Shown piece by piece: positions 18,452 through 27,468 of a DNA stretch of 55,488 bases. A model generated the notes under the pieces. It was not told the DNA's origin and made no database searches. It saw only the letters and a program-made list of their open reading frames with translations. This DNA comes from Bacillota bacterium (GTDB taxonomy: Bacteria > Bacillota > Dethiobacteria > DTU022 > UBA8154). Position 1 is the stretch's first letter; every line of letters starts with the position of its first letter. Both the position numbers and the translations under genes were made by a program. The DNA lies in assembly GCA_012798755.1 (NCBI GenBank), contig JAAZMP010000084.1:1-55488 (forward strand), in the 5' to 3' direction.

Positions 18452-18477
18452 GGACTTAATGTCCTTATACTTTTTTT
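18449..18477 (+). terminator. Terminator between rpsO and pnp
   Basis: Stem TAAGGAC / GTCCTTA with loop TTAAT, then TAC and seven T. The rpsO stop codon forms the base of the stem. Partial read-through would feed pnp, as in other bacteria with an rpsO-pnp pair. Confidence 0.8.
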
Positions 18478-18498
18478 GAAGCAAGGAGGTTTTTTTGT

Positions 18499-20667
18499 TT
18501 GGGAAATTTTAAGATGGATCTTGCCGATAGGCTTCTTGTTATCGAAACAGGAAAGGTAGCCGGGCAAGCCAGTGGCGCAGTGCTTATCCGCTATGGTGAC
18601 ACAGCCCTTTTGGTTACGGCAACTGTTTCCCAAGAGCCACGTGAAGGAATAGATTTTTTTCCTTTAACAGTTGATTATGAAGAAAGACTTTATGCGGTGG
18701 GTAGAATACCCGGAGGATTTATCAGGAGAGAAGGCAGACCTACGGAAAAGGCTACCCTTGCAGCAAGATTGACAGACAGGCCTCTGAGGCCTTTGTTTCC
18801 GGAAGGTTTTCGCAATGCAGTACACATTGTCGTAACAGTATTATCTGTCGATCAGGATTGCCCGCCTGAACCGCTTGCCATCATCGGTGCATCGACGGCG
18901 CTTTCGATCTCCAAGATTCCTTTTATGGGGCCGGTTGCAGCCGTAAGTGTAGGCTTAATTGATGGAGTGCCTACCATTAATCCTACTATCGAACAGAATG
19001 AAAACAGTTCTCTCGATCTTGTAGTCGCCGGTACTGAAGAAGCAATAATGATGGTGGAAGCAAAAGCAAAGGAAGTATCGGATGAAAAATTGCTTGAAGC
19101 CATTTGGGCTGGCCATGAAGTCATAAAAGAGATTATCACACTGCAAAAAGAAATCGTTGCTTTAATCGGCCAGGAAAAAATGGAAGTAACACCCTTTGAA
19201 CCGGAACAACAAATTGCTGATGAAGTAACAGACTTTTGTGAGGATAAATTTAAAGAAGCATTAAAGGTTGAGGAAAAATCAGCCCGGGAGAATCTGCTGG
19301 ATAAAATCAAGGAAGAAACATTACAGCATTTTTTAGAGCTCTATCCTGACAATGAGCAAGATATAACGGCAACTGTCAACAGTTTAATCAGAAAGCTTTT
19401 GCGCTCTATGATTCTCAAGGAAAAAATACGTTCGGATGGGAGAAAATGGGAAGAAATTAGACCCATCACTTGTGAGGTCAAGCTTTTTACAAGAACGCAT
19501 GGTTCCTCTTTATTTACCAGAGGCCAAACCCAGGTGTTAAACATCTGCACCTTGGGGGCGCTGAGGGATATGCAAAAGCTGGATGGTTTGGGTATTGAGG
19601 AATCAAAAAGGTTTATGCACCATTACAATTTTCCACCTTACAGTGTAGGGGAAGCGGGCTTTATGCGTGGACCTGGAAGACGTGAAATAGGCCATGGAGC
19701 TTTGGCTGAAAAAGCTCTGGAAACAGTAATGCCTTCTGAAGAAGAATTTCCATATACTGTAAGATTGGTGTCGGAGGTTTTAGAATCAAACGGTTCTTCT
19801 TCTATGGGAAGTGTTTGTTCCAGCACACTTTCCTTGATGGACGCCGGTGTTCCCATAGAGGCTCCTGTTTCCGGGATAGCAATGGGCCTGGTTAAGGAAG
19901 GAAGTGAGTACGCTATACTCACTGATATTCAGGGTATTGAGGATTTTTTAGGGGATATGGATTTTAAGGTGGCCGGAACTGAAAGTGGAATAACTGCGCT
20001 ACAAATGGATGTTAAAATAAAAGGTCTTTCCCGGGAATTACTAAAAGAGGCTCTGCAACAGGCAAAAAAAGGCTACCTTTACATTTTAGGTAAAATGCTC
20101 GAGGTTATTAAAGAACCCAGAGCTACCCTATCTGATTTTGCTCCCCGGATAATTACTTTGCAAATCGATCCGGATAAAATACGTGATGTTATCGGTCCGG
20201 GCGGGCGTGTAATAAACAAAATAATTGCAGATACCGGTGCGGAGATCGACATCGAACCGGACGGCAAAATATTTATTGTAGCTACTGAAGCAGCAGCAGG
20301 ATATAAGGCACAACAAATAATTGAAACTCTTACTGCAGATGTAGAGATCGGCAAAATCTACCTGGGCAAGGTAACCCGTACGGAGAAATACGGTGCCTTT
20401 GTGGAAATTTTACCTGGTAAAGAAGGTCTGGTTCATATCTCCCAACTGGAGAGATTCCATGTTAATAAAACAGAAGATGTAGTAAATGTCGGAGATCAAG
20501 TGTCCGTAAAAGTACTTGATATTGATGACAGGGGGAGAATCAATCTTTCCCGGAAGGAAGCCCTGCCTCGGGATGACAAAAGTTTTTCTAAGCAGAGAAA
20601 CCCGCGAGGACGCAGGGGCGGTGGTAGTGATAAAACAAGCAAATTTTCACGAAAGCGACACAAGTAA
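18499..20667 (+). CDS. pnp: Polynucleotide phosphorylase
   Basis: Phosphorolytic 3'-5' exoribonuclease. Order: first RNase PH domain, helical linker, second RNase PH domain ([28 protein letters not shown]), KH domain (around residue 555, [20 protein letters not shown]) and S1 domain ([25 protein letters not shown]). The 722 residues are full length, with a basic Arg/Lys/Gly tail. TTG 18499 is the start, nine bases after AAGGAGG. With nrnA, rnj and rny the window holds much of the RNA-decay machinery. Confidence 0.97.
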   Translation: MGNFKMDLADRLLVIETGKVAGQASGAVLIRYGDTALLVTATVSQEPREGIDFFPLTVDYEERLYAVGRIPGGFIRREGRPTEKATLAARLTDRPLRPLFPEGFRNAVHIVVTVLSVDQDCPPEPLAIIGASTALSISKIPFMGPVAAVSVGLIDGVPTINPTIEQNENSSLDLVVAGTEEAIMMVEAKAKEVSDEKLLEAIWAGHEVIKEIITLQKEIVALIGQEKMEVTPFEPEQQIADEVTDFCEDKFKEALKVEEKSARENLLDKIKEETLQHFLELYPDNEQDITATVNSLIRKLLRSMILKEKIRSDGRKWEEIRPITCEVKLFTRTHGSSLFTRGQTQVLNICTLGALRDMQKLDGLGIEESKRFMHHYNFPPYSVGEAGFMRGPGRREIGHGALAEKALETVMPSEEEFPYTVRLVSEVLESNGSSSMGSVCSSTLSLMDAGVPIEAPVSGIAMGLVKEGSEYAILTDIQGIEDFLGDMDFKVAGTESGITALQMDVKIKGLSRELLKEALQQAKKGYLYILGKMLEVIKEPRATLSDFAPRIITLQIDPDKIRDVIGPGGRVINKIIADTGAEIDIEPDGKIFIVATEAAAGYKAQQIIETLTADVEIGKIYLGKVTRTEKYGAFVEILPGKEGLVHISQLERFHVNKTEDVVNVGDQVSVKVLDIDDRGRINLSRKEALPRDDKSFSKQRNPRGRRGGGSDKTSKFSRKRHK

Positions 20668-20688
20668 AGTTAAGCAGAACGATAAAGG

Positions 20689-20717
20689 ACATAAGCCTGA
20701 GCAGGTTTATGTTTTTT
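20689..20717 (+). terminator. Terminator after pnp
   Basis: Ten-bp stem ACATAAGCCT / AGGTTTATGT (one G-U pair) with loop GAGC, followed by six T. Confidence 0.85.
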
Positions 20718-20798
20718 ATTTTGTACCACTATTAGGCATATTTACTTAAACAAAATAATAGTTATAAATAGTAAAATATTTAAATTGAGGTTGGTTAA

Positions 20799-21508
20799 AT
20801 GAAAAAGCCTCTTTTTTTTTAGGTTTTTGGTTTTTGGTAGCACTGTTTGCCGTAAACATGTTCACTTCAAAATCTTTTCTTTTTTCCCCCGAACCTATTT
20901 ATCAAGTAGAGGGGAGGGGCCCTGTCGTCTTTTTAACCTTTGATGTTCTTTGGCAAAAAGCCCATCTGGGTGATATTTTAAAATATCTTGAAGAACAAGA
21001 TATTGAAGCAGTATTTTTTGTTACGGGTGAATGGCTAAAAAAGAATCACGAGGAAGCCCAACAAATTATTGCTTGTGGGCACCAGTTGGGGAATCACACC
21101 TATTCTCATAGCAAATTATTGCTGATGACAACAGAAGAAATAACAAATGAAATCGTAAAATTTAATGAATTGTCCTGTAAACTACTAGGTTACCATCCCT
21201 TATTTTTCCGCCCCCCTTATGGAGACTATAATAATAAAATAGTGCGTATTGCAAAAGAACAAGATTTGTTTACCCTATTATGGAGTATTAATGCTAAGAC
21301 CTTTTCCGAAAGGGAAACCGGGCTGATCATCAGCCATTTGGAAGAATGTTTACATGATGGAGCCATCTTGCTCTGCCATACTTTTTCACCCACAATTTTG
21401 CAAGTTTTGCCGGAAATAGTAAATATCATTACCTGGAAAGGGTATAAATTGGAAGGGCCATCTGTCCTTAAGGAATATGCAGGGAGGAAAAGGTTCCGCC
21501 AGCCTTAG
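20799..21508 (+). CDS. Polysaccharide deacetylase family protein, frame broken at a T9 run
   Basis: NodB-fold (CE4) protein expected at the cell surface. A well-placed start (GAGG, then ATG 20799, MKKPLFF) runs into TAG at 20820 directly after nine T; one more T would join it to the main frame as LFFLGFWFLVALFAVNMF, a good signal anchor. Without it the earliest main-frame start is TTG 20834, which lacks a ribosome binding site and half of the signal. In the catalytic domain HTYSH (21095-21109) and RPPYGDYN are kept, but motif 1 is TFDV instead of TFDD, losing the second Asp that ligates metal. Sequencing error, slippage or a decaying gene are all possible. Confidence 0.8.
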
Positions 21509-21599
21509 AACTTTCGCAACCCTTTATTCGTTCCATGGGCTTTTTTGCTGTTTCACGCTGGACCGGATTCACATTTCTACTATGGAAGGTGATTAAGTA

Positions 21600-22601
21600 A
21601 TGTTTATTGTGTTGATCTCTTCCAGGAAAAAATTAATTTCCATATTATTTTTAATTCTTATTTGCGGGGCGTTTTTATTTAAAAATAATTTACGAAAATA
21701 TTTTTACGGTGTAAAACCAAATGTGATGTTTTTGCAAGAAGATCTCGGGGGATATACCAGAGATAAAGTAAAAGAAGTCGTGGCAACAAAATTCGAAAGG
21801 TGGGAAATAACCCCGGTAGATGCCCTTTATGATCCTCATTCAAACCATATTGTTCCTGAATTATGGGGTTATGAAGTAAATATACAGGATACGGTCGATA
21901 AAATTATGGAAGCTCCAAAAGGCGGATCTATTTTGCCGGTTTATAACCCTGTTTTCCCGGATGTAACAGTGGAAGATTATCCGTCTGCAATTATTGCCCA
22001 GGGAAATCCGGAAAAAAAGCAGGTTTCTTTTATGATAAACGTTGCTTGGGGAACGGAGCATGTTTTGCCCATGCTAGAAATTTTAAGTGCTGAAAGATGC
22101 TATGCCACCTTTTTTTTAGTGGGAAAGTGGGCCAAACAGAATGTGAATTTAGTTGATGAAATCAATGTTAGGGGAAACCTGTTGGGTAATCATGGGCATA
22201 CAGACAGTGTTGTTTATACCGAACTATCCAAAGAGGAAATTGAAAATGGCCTGAAAGAGGTTAATGACATTGTTTATGCTGTAACGGGCAAAATCCCAGT
22301 GTATTTTACACCCCATAAAGGAGAGTATAATGATCTTGTTTTGGAGGTCGCCTCCCGCCAGGGAATACGCACCGTTCTTTGGTCTTTAGATACCGTTGAC
22401 TGGGATAACCCGGGTGTGGAAAAAATGAAAGCTAAAATTATTGATAATTTACATGGTGGGGCTATTATACTTATGCATCCTACGGCAGAAACGGTAACTT
22501 TTATAAAAGATATCATTCCTATTATAAAAAACAAAGGCTACAACATTGTAACAATAAATGAACTCTTAAGCCCTCATTATCCGCCGGATAAGAGAGAATG
22601 A
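21600..22601 (+). CDS. YlxY-like sporulation polysaccharide deacetylase homologue, probably inactive
   Basis: Membrane-anchored protein of 333 residues: hydrophobic segment (about 10-28), an N-terminal domain (about 35-125) and a NodB-like domain (about 138-325). The catalytic motifs are degraded: TFDD is SFMI (Met145, Ile146), the HxxxH is HGHTD and RPP is TPH, so metal-dependent deacetylation is unlikely. Position after pnp matches ylxY of B. subtilis, a sporulation-associated member of this family. The N-terminal domain resembles that of the next gene (VanW). Start ATG 21600 follows AAGGTGA; the TGA overlaps the next ATG by four bases. Confidence 0.85.
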   Translation: MFIVLISSRKKLISILFLILICGAFLFKNNLRKYFYGVKPNVMFLQEDLGGYTRDKVKEVVATKFERWEITPVDALYDPHSNHIVPELWGYEVNIQDTVDKIMEAPKGGSILPVYNPVFPDVTVEDYPSAIIAQGNPEKKQVSFMINVAWGTEHVLPMLEILSAERCYATFFLVGKWAKQNVNLVDEINVRGNLLGNHGHTDSVVYTELSKEEIENGLKEVNDIVYAVTGKIPVYFTPHKGEYNDLVLEVASRQGIRTVLWSLDTVDWDNPGVEKMKAKIIDNLHGGAIILMHPTAETVTFIKDIIPIIKNKGYNIVTINELLSPHYPPDKRE

Positions 22602-23431
22602 AAAAAATACGTACCCTAAACATAACAGGAACAACAGTTTTTTTGATAATAATGTTAATTGTGGCCGGCTGTCTAATTTTTAATATCAGAGATAGCTTTA
22701 AAAGAATGAAATACGGCGTTGCTAAAGGAGTCTGGCTGGGCGGAACACTCTTGGAAAGAAAAATGGAACATGAAGTATATGATCTTGTTTCCTCCGTAAG
22801 CAAGGTCTATTTCCTTAAACCAAAAAACGCTTACTGGGATCGTTTAACAGGGCAAATATTGCCGGAAATAAACGGCCAAAAAGTAGATGTTTCGGCTACT
22901 GTAAAAATGATCATGAATTCGAAGCCCCACACGGTACATGACCCTGTAATTGTACCTCTTGAACCTGAAATCACAACAGATGTATACAAAAATATTCGTA
23001 CAAAGAAGGGTTCTTTTAGGACAGGTTTTGGAGGAGGGAACAGGGCGCATAACATTTTTTTGGCTGCTTCTTCCATAAATAATTGTTTGCTTGCACCCGG
23101 CGAAGTGTTCTCTTTCAATAAAGCTACAATGCCACGTGATGCAGAACACGGTTATAAGAAGGCTCCGGTAATCGTCGGGGGTACAGTTGTCCCCGGATAT
23201 GGAGGCGGTATATGTCAGGTTTCGAGCACCCTGTATAATGCCGTAAAAAATGCCGAATTGGAGGTTGTAGAGCGATTTCCACACAGCATGCCTGTCGATT
23301 ACGTTCCCAAAGGAATGGATGCCACTGTTTCGGAATATCTTGATTTCAAATTCAGAAACAACAGGGATAAGTTTATTTTGATCAAAACGGGGACGTACGG
23401 TTATACTTTAGTGGTTGAAATATGGGAATAA
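22598..23431 (+). CDS. VanW family protein with N-terminal peptidoglycan-binding-like domain
   Basis: 277 residues with an N-terminal membrane anchor (about 8-27), a domain with NAYWDRLTGQILPEINGQKVDV (a recurrent unit in VanW-type surface proteins), and the VanW domain (FGGGNRAHNIFLAASSIN, APGEVFSFN, GGGICQVSSTLYNA). VanW-domain proteins are cell-envelope proteins of unclear biochemical role, common in spore formers. It starts four bases inside the preceding gene, so both are made together and probably act at the same site outside the membrane. Confidence 0.88.
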   Translation: MKKIRTLNITGTTVFLIIMLIVAGCLIFNIRDSFKRMKYGVAKGVWLGGTLLERKMEHEVYDLVSSVSKVYFLKPKNAYWDRLTGQILPEINGQKVDVSATVKMIMNSKPHTVHDPVIVPLEPEITTDVYKNIRTKKGSFRTGFGGGNRAHNIFLAASSINNCLLAPGEVFSFNKATMPRDAEHGYKKAPVIVGGTVVPGYGGGICQVSSTLYNAVKNAELEVVERFPHSMPVDYVPKGMDATVSEYLDFKFRNNRDKFILIKTGTYGYTLVVEIWE

Positions 23432-23584
23432 TGGGGTACTAAGATGGCTAACGTTGCCGAGATATCTTTTGGCTTTGTATAACATGTTTTGCAATTTTCC
23501 TGTTCGACTAGTTTCTTTTGGTAGTTGGGATGTTGTAAAATAAACTGTAAGCAAATTTTAGACTCCAAGGAAAGGAATGTAATA

Positions 23585-24040
23585 ATGACAGCAAGGACAA
23601 GCGTTATGATCAAAAAACTAGAGCATGCAAAAGATCTGCCATTGCCGGGTTATGCCAGCGAACAGGCTTCCGGGATAGATCTTTTTGCCGCTGTACGGAA
23701 AAATATTATTTTAAACCCCGGAGAATACAAATTAATACCTACTGGAATAGCATTAGCCATTCCAACAGGATATGAGGGACAGTTGCGACCCAGAAGTGGG
23801 TTGGCTTTGAAACACGGCATCACCGTTTTAAATTCACCCGGGACTATAGATGCCGACTACAGGGGCGAAATAAAAGTGATCTTAATTAATTTAGGTAACG
23901 ATAATTATGATATTCAAAGGGGAGAACGAATAGCACAGCTTGTTTTTCATGCTTTAACACGCATAGAATTAACTGCCGTTGAAAAACTTCCTGCTACTGC
24001 TCGGGGCGATAAAGGCTTTGGCCATACGGGAAAATTCTAG
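23585..24040 (+). CDS. dut: dUTP diphosphatase
   Basis: Trimeric dUTPase, hydrolysing dUTP to dUMP and keeping uracil out of DNA. The five conserved motifs are visible: ASGIDLFA, RPRSGLALKHG, GTIDADYRGEI, RGERIAQLVF and RGDKGFGHTG. ATG 23585 is used since AAAGGAA stands about seven bases upstream; it gives 151 residues, the usual size. A possible promoter (TTGCCG, 18 bases, TATAAC 23478-23483) lies in the 150-base gap before it. Confidence 0.94.
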   Translation: MTARTSVMIKKLEHAKDLPLPGYASEQASGIDLFAAVRKNIILNPGEYKLIPTGIALAIPTGYEGQLRPRSGLALKHGITVLNSPGTIDADYRGEIKVILINLGNDNYDIQRGERIAQLVFHALTRIELTAVEKLPATARGDKGFGHTGKF

Positions 24041-24117
24041 CCCGTAAGATGAATAGAAGGAAAGGTGTTGGAAATAATACAGTTGGAGCAACAATTGTAC
24101 TAGGAGGTCTAAAACTT

Positions 24118-24612
24118 ATGGCCAAAGCGGTAATAGGGGTTTTTCAAAGCGAAGATCGTGCTAAGGATGCAATTAGCGAGTTGAAAAAGCAAGGTTTTGA
24201 CGAGAGAGAGATTTCGTTGGTGGCCAAAGAAAAAGAAAGTTTGGGCGGGGATGATGATGAACACAGTGGGGGGCTGACAATGGAACAGCAAAACCTCAGT
24301 GAGGGGATTATGACCGGTGGAGCCCTTGGAGGAATAGCGGGCTTGCTTGCAGGAGCCGGAGCCCTTCTTATACCGGGAGTAGGACCTATTATTGCCGCAG
24401 GTCCCTTGGCAGCTTTTCTCACCGGTGTCGTCGGAGGGGGATTGGTAGGAGGATTGGTTGATTTTGGAATCCCCGAAGAGAGAGGACGTCATTATGAAGA
24501 AAGGGTTAAAAAAGGGGATGTTCTAGTGACGGTTAAAGCCAACGATGATGAAGTTACACAGATAACATCTGTTTTGGAACGTTACGGTGGAGAGGACATA
24601 GAGATCCACTAA
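24118..24612 (+). CDS. YflT/general-stress-type protein with glycine-zipper region
   Basis: 164 residues. The N-terminal part (AKAVIGVFQSEDRAKDAISELKKQGFDEREISLVAKE) fits the heat/salt-stress YflT-type fold; the middle (about 75-125) is a hydrophobic run rich in Gly and Ala, as in glycine-zipper proteins, able to insert in or contact the membrane; the C-terminal part again is ferredoxin-like (KKGDVLVTVKANDDEVTQI). ATG 24118 follows AGGAGG. The biochemical role is unknown. It ends in a strong terminator. Confidence 0.75.
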   Translation: MAKAVIGVFQSEDRAKDAISELKKQGFDEREISLVAKEKESLGGDDDEHSGGLTMEQQNLSEGIMTGGALGGIAGLLAGAGALLIPGVGPIIAAGPLAAFLTGVVGGGLVGGLVDFGIPEERGRHYEERVKKGDVLVTVKANDDEVTQITSVLERYGGEDIEIH

Positions 24613-24644
24613 ACTACAACAATTTGTTTTTTGTTTAGTTTTGC

Positions 24645-24673
24645 TAGCGTGCTTTACAAAGCGCGCTATTTTT
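24645..24673 (+). terminator. Terminator after the YflT-like gene
   Basis: TAGCGTGCTTT against AAAGCGCGCTA (one G-U pair) with a very short loop, followed by five T. Confidence 0.8.
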
Positions 24674-24720
24674 ATTTCCATTCTACAAAAAGTGGATGCG
24701 TCTATGATAGAAAGCCGCGC

Positions 24721-24748
24721 ACAATTTTTGGGGAAATTTCATAGTATA
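24721..24748 (+). promoter_or_regulatory. Sigma-K-type promoter for dpaA-dpaB
   Basis: AC (24721-24722), 17 bases, CATAGTATA (24740-24748) matches the mother-cell sigma-K consensus AC-N16/17-CATANNNTA. It lies between a terminator and dpaA, whose B. subtilis counterpart is transcribed by sigma-K. Also compatible with sigma-E, which has a similar -10. Confidence 0.6.
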
Positions 24749-24823
24749 TAAATGAGAAAACCTTTGGACACAGAATGAAAATCCGATAAAAAACGGGGGC
24801 TTTTAAAGCGAGGTGCTGTTTTT

Positions 24824-25729
24824 TTGGATGTTATCTTATTGGGACTGAATATTCTTATAATTGGCGGGGACAGAAGAGAAGTAGAGCTATATTTTCACTT
24901 AAAAGGGATCGGGGCAAATGTATACCTGTATGGCTTTGAAAACTATCCGTTCTTAGAAGGAGTTACACTTACAGATAACCTGGTTGAATCTATAAAAATA
25001 TCCCAGGTAATTGTAATACCCCTTACAGGCATTGAGGAAAATGGAGAAGTATATGCGCCATTTTCAGCAAACAAAATATTTTTTAATGAAAAAAAAGTTT
25101 TAAATGCCATCAATCCGCAAACATTGGTTATAGCAGGCTATATCTGTCCGACTTTAAAGGTCATGCTGTTGCAAAACAACGTAAGGGTATGTGAAACAAG
25201 AGATATGGATGAGGTATCCATACCCAATGCCATTCCTACTGCAGAGGGAGCTATCCAAGAAGCAATGGCAAATACCGATTTTACAATATATAACAGCTCC
25301 AGTTTTGTCCTTGGTTTTGGACGTTGCGGGGCAATTTTAGCTAAAACTTTAAAGGCCATGGCAGCCGATGTAACAGTAGCTGTCAGAAGAAAAGAAGTTC
25401 TGGCTTGGATAGAGGCCTTCGGTATGAACCCTTTACCCCTCAGCCGTTTAAAAGAGGAGATCTACAAAGCGGATATTATTTTTAACACGATTCCTGTCAT
25501 TGTATTAAATGCAGAGGTTTTGTACCGTGCCAATAAGTCTACTTTGATTATTGATATTGCTACACATCCAGGAGGAGTTGATTTTGCCGTAGCAGAAAGG
25601 CTGAAAATAAAAGCAATTTCTTTACCTGGATTGCCGGGAAAAGTTGCGCCCAGTACGGCAGCACAAATTTTATGTAAGGTATACCCCGATCTTATCGTGT
25701 CCTATCTGAAAAGGGGTGAAAAATATTGA
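24824..25729 (+). CDS. dpaA: Dipicolinate synthase subunit A
   Basis: Oxidises the DapA product to dipicolinic acid, made in the mother cell and stored in the spore core. 301 residues: N-terminal domain, then a Rossmann domain (LGFGRCGAILAKTLKAM, from about residue 162) for NAD(P), with GGVDFAVAERLKIKAISLPGLPGKVAP in the C-terminal part. TTG 24824 is seven bases after GCGAGGTGC. The TGA overlaps the TTG of dpaB by four bases. Its presence shows that this organism uses the SpoVF pathway rather than the EtfA-type alternative of some clostridia. Confidence 0.95.
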   Translation: MDVILLGLNILIIGGDRREVELYFHLKGIGANVYLYGFENYPFLEGVTLTDNLVESIKISQVIVIPLTGIEENGEVYAPFSANKIFFNEKKVLNAINPQTLVIAGYICPTLKVMLLQNNVRVCETRDMDEVSIPNAIPTAEGAIQEAMANTDFTIYNSSSFVLGFGRCGAILAKTLKAMAADVTVAVRRKEVLAWIEAFGMNPLPLSRLKEEIYKADIIFNTIPVIVLNAEVLYRANKSTLIIDIATHPGGVDFAVAERLKIKAISLPGLPGKVAPSTAAQILCKVYPDLIVSYLKRGEKY

Positions 25730-26325
25730 ATTTCCAAGGAATAAAACTAGGTTTTGCTCTGACGGGTTCGCATTGTACTATTGAAGAAGTTTTACCCGAA
25801 ATTAAAAAACTTGTTACTGCCGGTGCGAATGTGTTTCCCATCATTTCCCCAGCAGTTAATGAAACTGATACACGTTTTGGGGAGGCCAAAATTATAAAAA
25901 AGTATCTCCTGGAAATTACGGGAAACAAGATTATCAAAAGCATTCCGGAAGCCGAACCCATTGGCCCACAAAGCCTGTTTGATCTGATCATAGTTGCTCC
26001 TTGTACAGGGAATACTCTTGCCAAACTTGCTAATGGCATTACCGATTCATCTGTCCTGATGTCGGCAAAAGCTCAATTAAGGAATCAAAAACCGGTTGTC
26101 CTGGCTATTTCTACGAACGATGGCCTGGGGTTAAATGCCAAAAACATCGGTGTATTGTTAGCTATTAAAAATATTTTTCTGGTACCTTTCGGACAGGATA
26201 ACCCTCAACAAAAACCTAATTCGTTAACTTCCAGGATGGATTTAATTCTCCCAACCATCAAAAAAGCTTTAAATAAAGAGCAGATTCAGCCCATTTTATT
26301 ATCTCAATATATTTTGAGGCCTTGA
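25726..26325 (+). CDS. dpaB: Dipicolinate synthase subunit B (flavoprotein fold)
   Basis: Second subunit of dipicolinate synthase, 199 residues with the flavoprotein (HFCD) fold: LGFALTGSHCTIEEVLPEIKKL at the N-terminus, LIIVAPCTGNTLAKLANGITDS in the middle and PVVLAISTNDGLGLNAKNIG. TTG 25726 overlaps dpaA and has AAAGGGGTG upstream. The two subunits are co-transcribed from the mother-cell promoter at 24721. Confidence 0.94.
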   Translation: MNFQGIKLGFALTGSHCTIEEVLPEIKKLVTAGANVFPIISPAVNETDTRFGEAKIIKKYLLEITGNKIIKSIPEAEPIGPQSLFDLIIVAPCTGNTLAKLANGITDSSVLMSAKAQLRNQKPVVLAISTNDGLGLNAKNIGVLLAIKNIFLVPFGQDNPQQKPNSLTSRMDLILPTIKKALNKEQIQPILLSQYILRP

Positions 26326-26349
26326 ATAAAACTAAACAGCGCTCCGGGT

Positions 26350-26395
26350 TTTACAAATAATTTTGTTTGTAAATGTCTTGGGGTTTTGTTATAAT
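26350..26395 (+). promoter_or_regulatory. dapA promoter overlapped by an 8-bp palindrome
   Basis: TTGTAA (26367-26372), 17 bases, TATAAT (26390-26395). An exact inverted repeat TTTACAAA (26350-26357) - 8 bases - TTTGTAAA (26366-26373) covers the -35 box, a typical place for a repressor to bind. The regulator is not known. Confidence 0.6.
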
Positions 26396-26427
26396 AACTA
26401 CGAAATATTGGTAAGGAGGTTGGCGCT

Positions 26428-27312
26428 TTGCAATCCGACTTTGGCAGTTTAATGACCGCTGTAATAACTCCTTTTAAAGAAGATTTAAGCGTGGACTATG
26501 AAAAAATAGCAAAACTTTCTAAGCACCTCTCTGAAAATGGTTCCAGCAGCCTGGTGTTAACAGGAACTACAGGTGAATCGCCTACACTTTCTAAAGATGA
26601 AAAAATAAATATCTATAAAACTGTAATAAATACTATCAACGGTGAAGCCAAAATTATTGCTGGCACCGGGGGGAATTCAACACGCGAATCTGTTGAATTA
26701 AGTATGGAGGCAGAAAAGGTTGGGGTAGATGGCATTATGTTAGTTGTTCCATACTATAATAAACCGCCCCAGGAAGGCCTTTACCAACATTTTAAAAGTA
26801 TTTCTGAAGCTGTCTCTTTACCTATAATGCTGTATAATATTCCTGGAAGAACTTCAATAAATCTCAGCGGTGAAACAACCTTAAAGCTGGCAGAACTGGA
26901 AAATATCGTAGCTATTAAAGAGGCAAGCGGTGACTTGGAGCAAATTACATACATTTGCGCCGGAGCGCCGCCGGGGTTTGCCGTTTACAGCGGAGATGAT
27001 TCCCTTACGCTTCCGGTTTTAAGTGTCGGTGGAAAAGGGGTTGTCAGCGTGGCCTCTCATGTGGCCGGCCCCAAAATCAGGGAAATGATAGATTGTTTCA
27101 GGGCGGGGGATACCCAAAAAGCCGCCGAAATACACCAGCGGTTAATGCCCCTGTTTAAAGGATTGTTTTTGGCAACCAACCCCATACCGTTAAAAGCTGC
27201 TTTGAATATGCTGGGCTGGAATGTTGGCGAAACAAGGTCGCCGCTAAATCCCCTGCCGGAACACCTGGCGGACAATTTAAGAGCACTGCTGGATGATTTT
27301 GGGCTACTTTAA
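26428..27312 (+). CDS. dapA: 4-hydroxy-tetrahydrodipicolinate synthase
   Basis: Condenses pyruvate and aspartate semialdehyde, the first step toward diaminopimelate/lysine and, through DpaAB, dipicolinate. 294 residues, TIM barrel: TGTTGESPTLS, YNIPGRTS (Tyr) and VAIKEASGD with the Schiff-base Lys. TTG 26428 has AAGGAGG upstream. It has its own vegetative promoter, so it serves growth as well as sporulation. asd and dapG, which stand between dpaB and dapA in B. subtilis, are absent here. Confidence 0.96.
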   Translation: MQSDFGSLMTAVITPFKEDLSVDYEKIAKLSKHLSENGSSSLVLTGTTGESPTLSKDEKINIYKTVINTINGEAKIIAGTGGNSTRESVELSMEAEKVGVDGIMLVVPYYNKPPQEGLYQHFKSISEAVSLPIMLYNIPGRTSINLSGETTLKLAELENIVAIKEASGDLEQITYICAGAPPGFAVYSGDDSLTLPVLSVGGKGVVSVASHVAGPKIREMIDCFRAGDTQKAAEIHQRLMPLFKGLFLATNPIPLKAALNMLGWNVGETRSPLNPLPEHLADNLRALLDDFGLL

Positions 27313-27343
27313 AACCATCATTTGGCCGGGAATGACTCCCAGG

Positions 27344-27371
27344 AAAGCGCCTTTATAGATGAGGCGTTTTT
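27344..27371 (+). terminator. Terminator after dapA
   Basis: Nine-bp stem AAAGCGCCT / AGGCGTTTT with one G-U pair and a TTATAGATG loop, running into T residues. Confidence 0.65.
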
Positions 27372-27386
27372 GCTTTATGGTTTCAT

Positions 27387-27415
27387 TTGCTCTTTAAAAA
27401 AAATTGAAGTATAAT
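27387..27415 (+). promoter_or_regulatory. Sigma-A promoter of rnj
   Basis: TTGCTC (27387-27392), 17 bases, TATAAT (27410-27415), about 55 bases before the RNase J start. Confidence 0.65.
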
Positions 27416-27468
27416 TAAGTTACTATTACATACGGAAATTTGAGTAAAAAACGAGGTGTTATTTTTTT

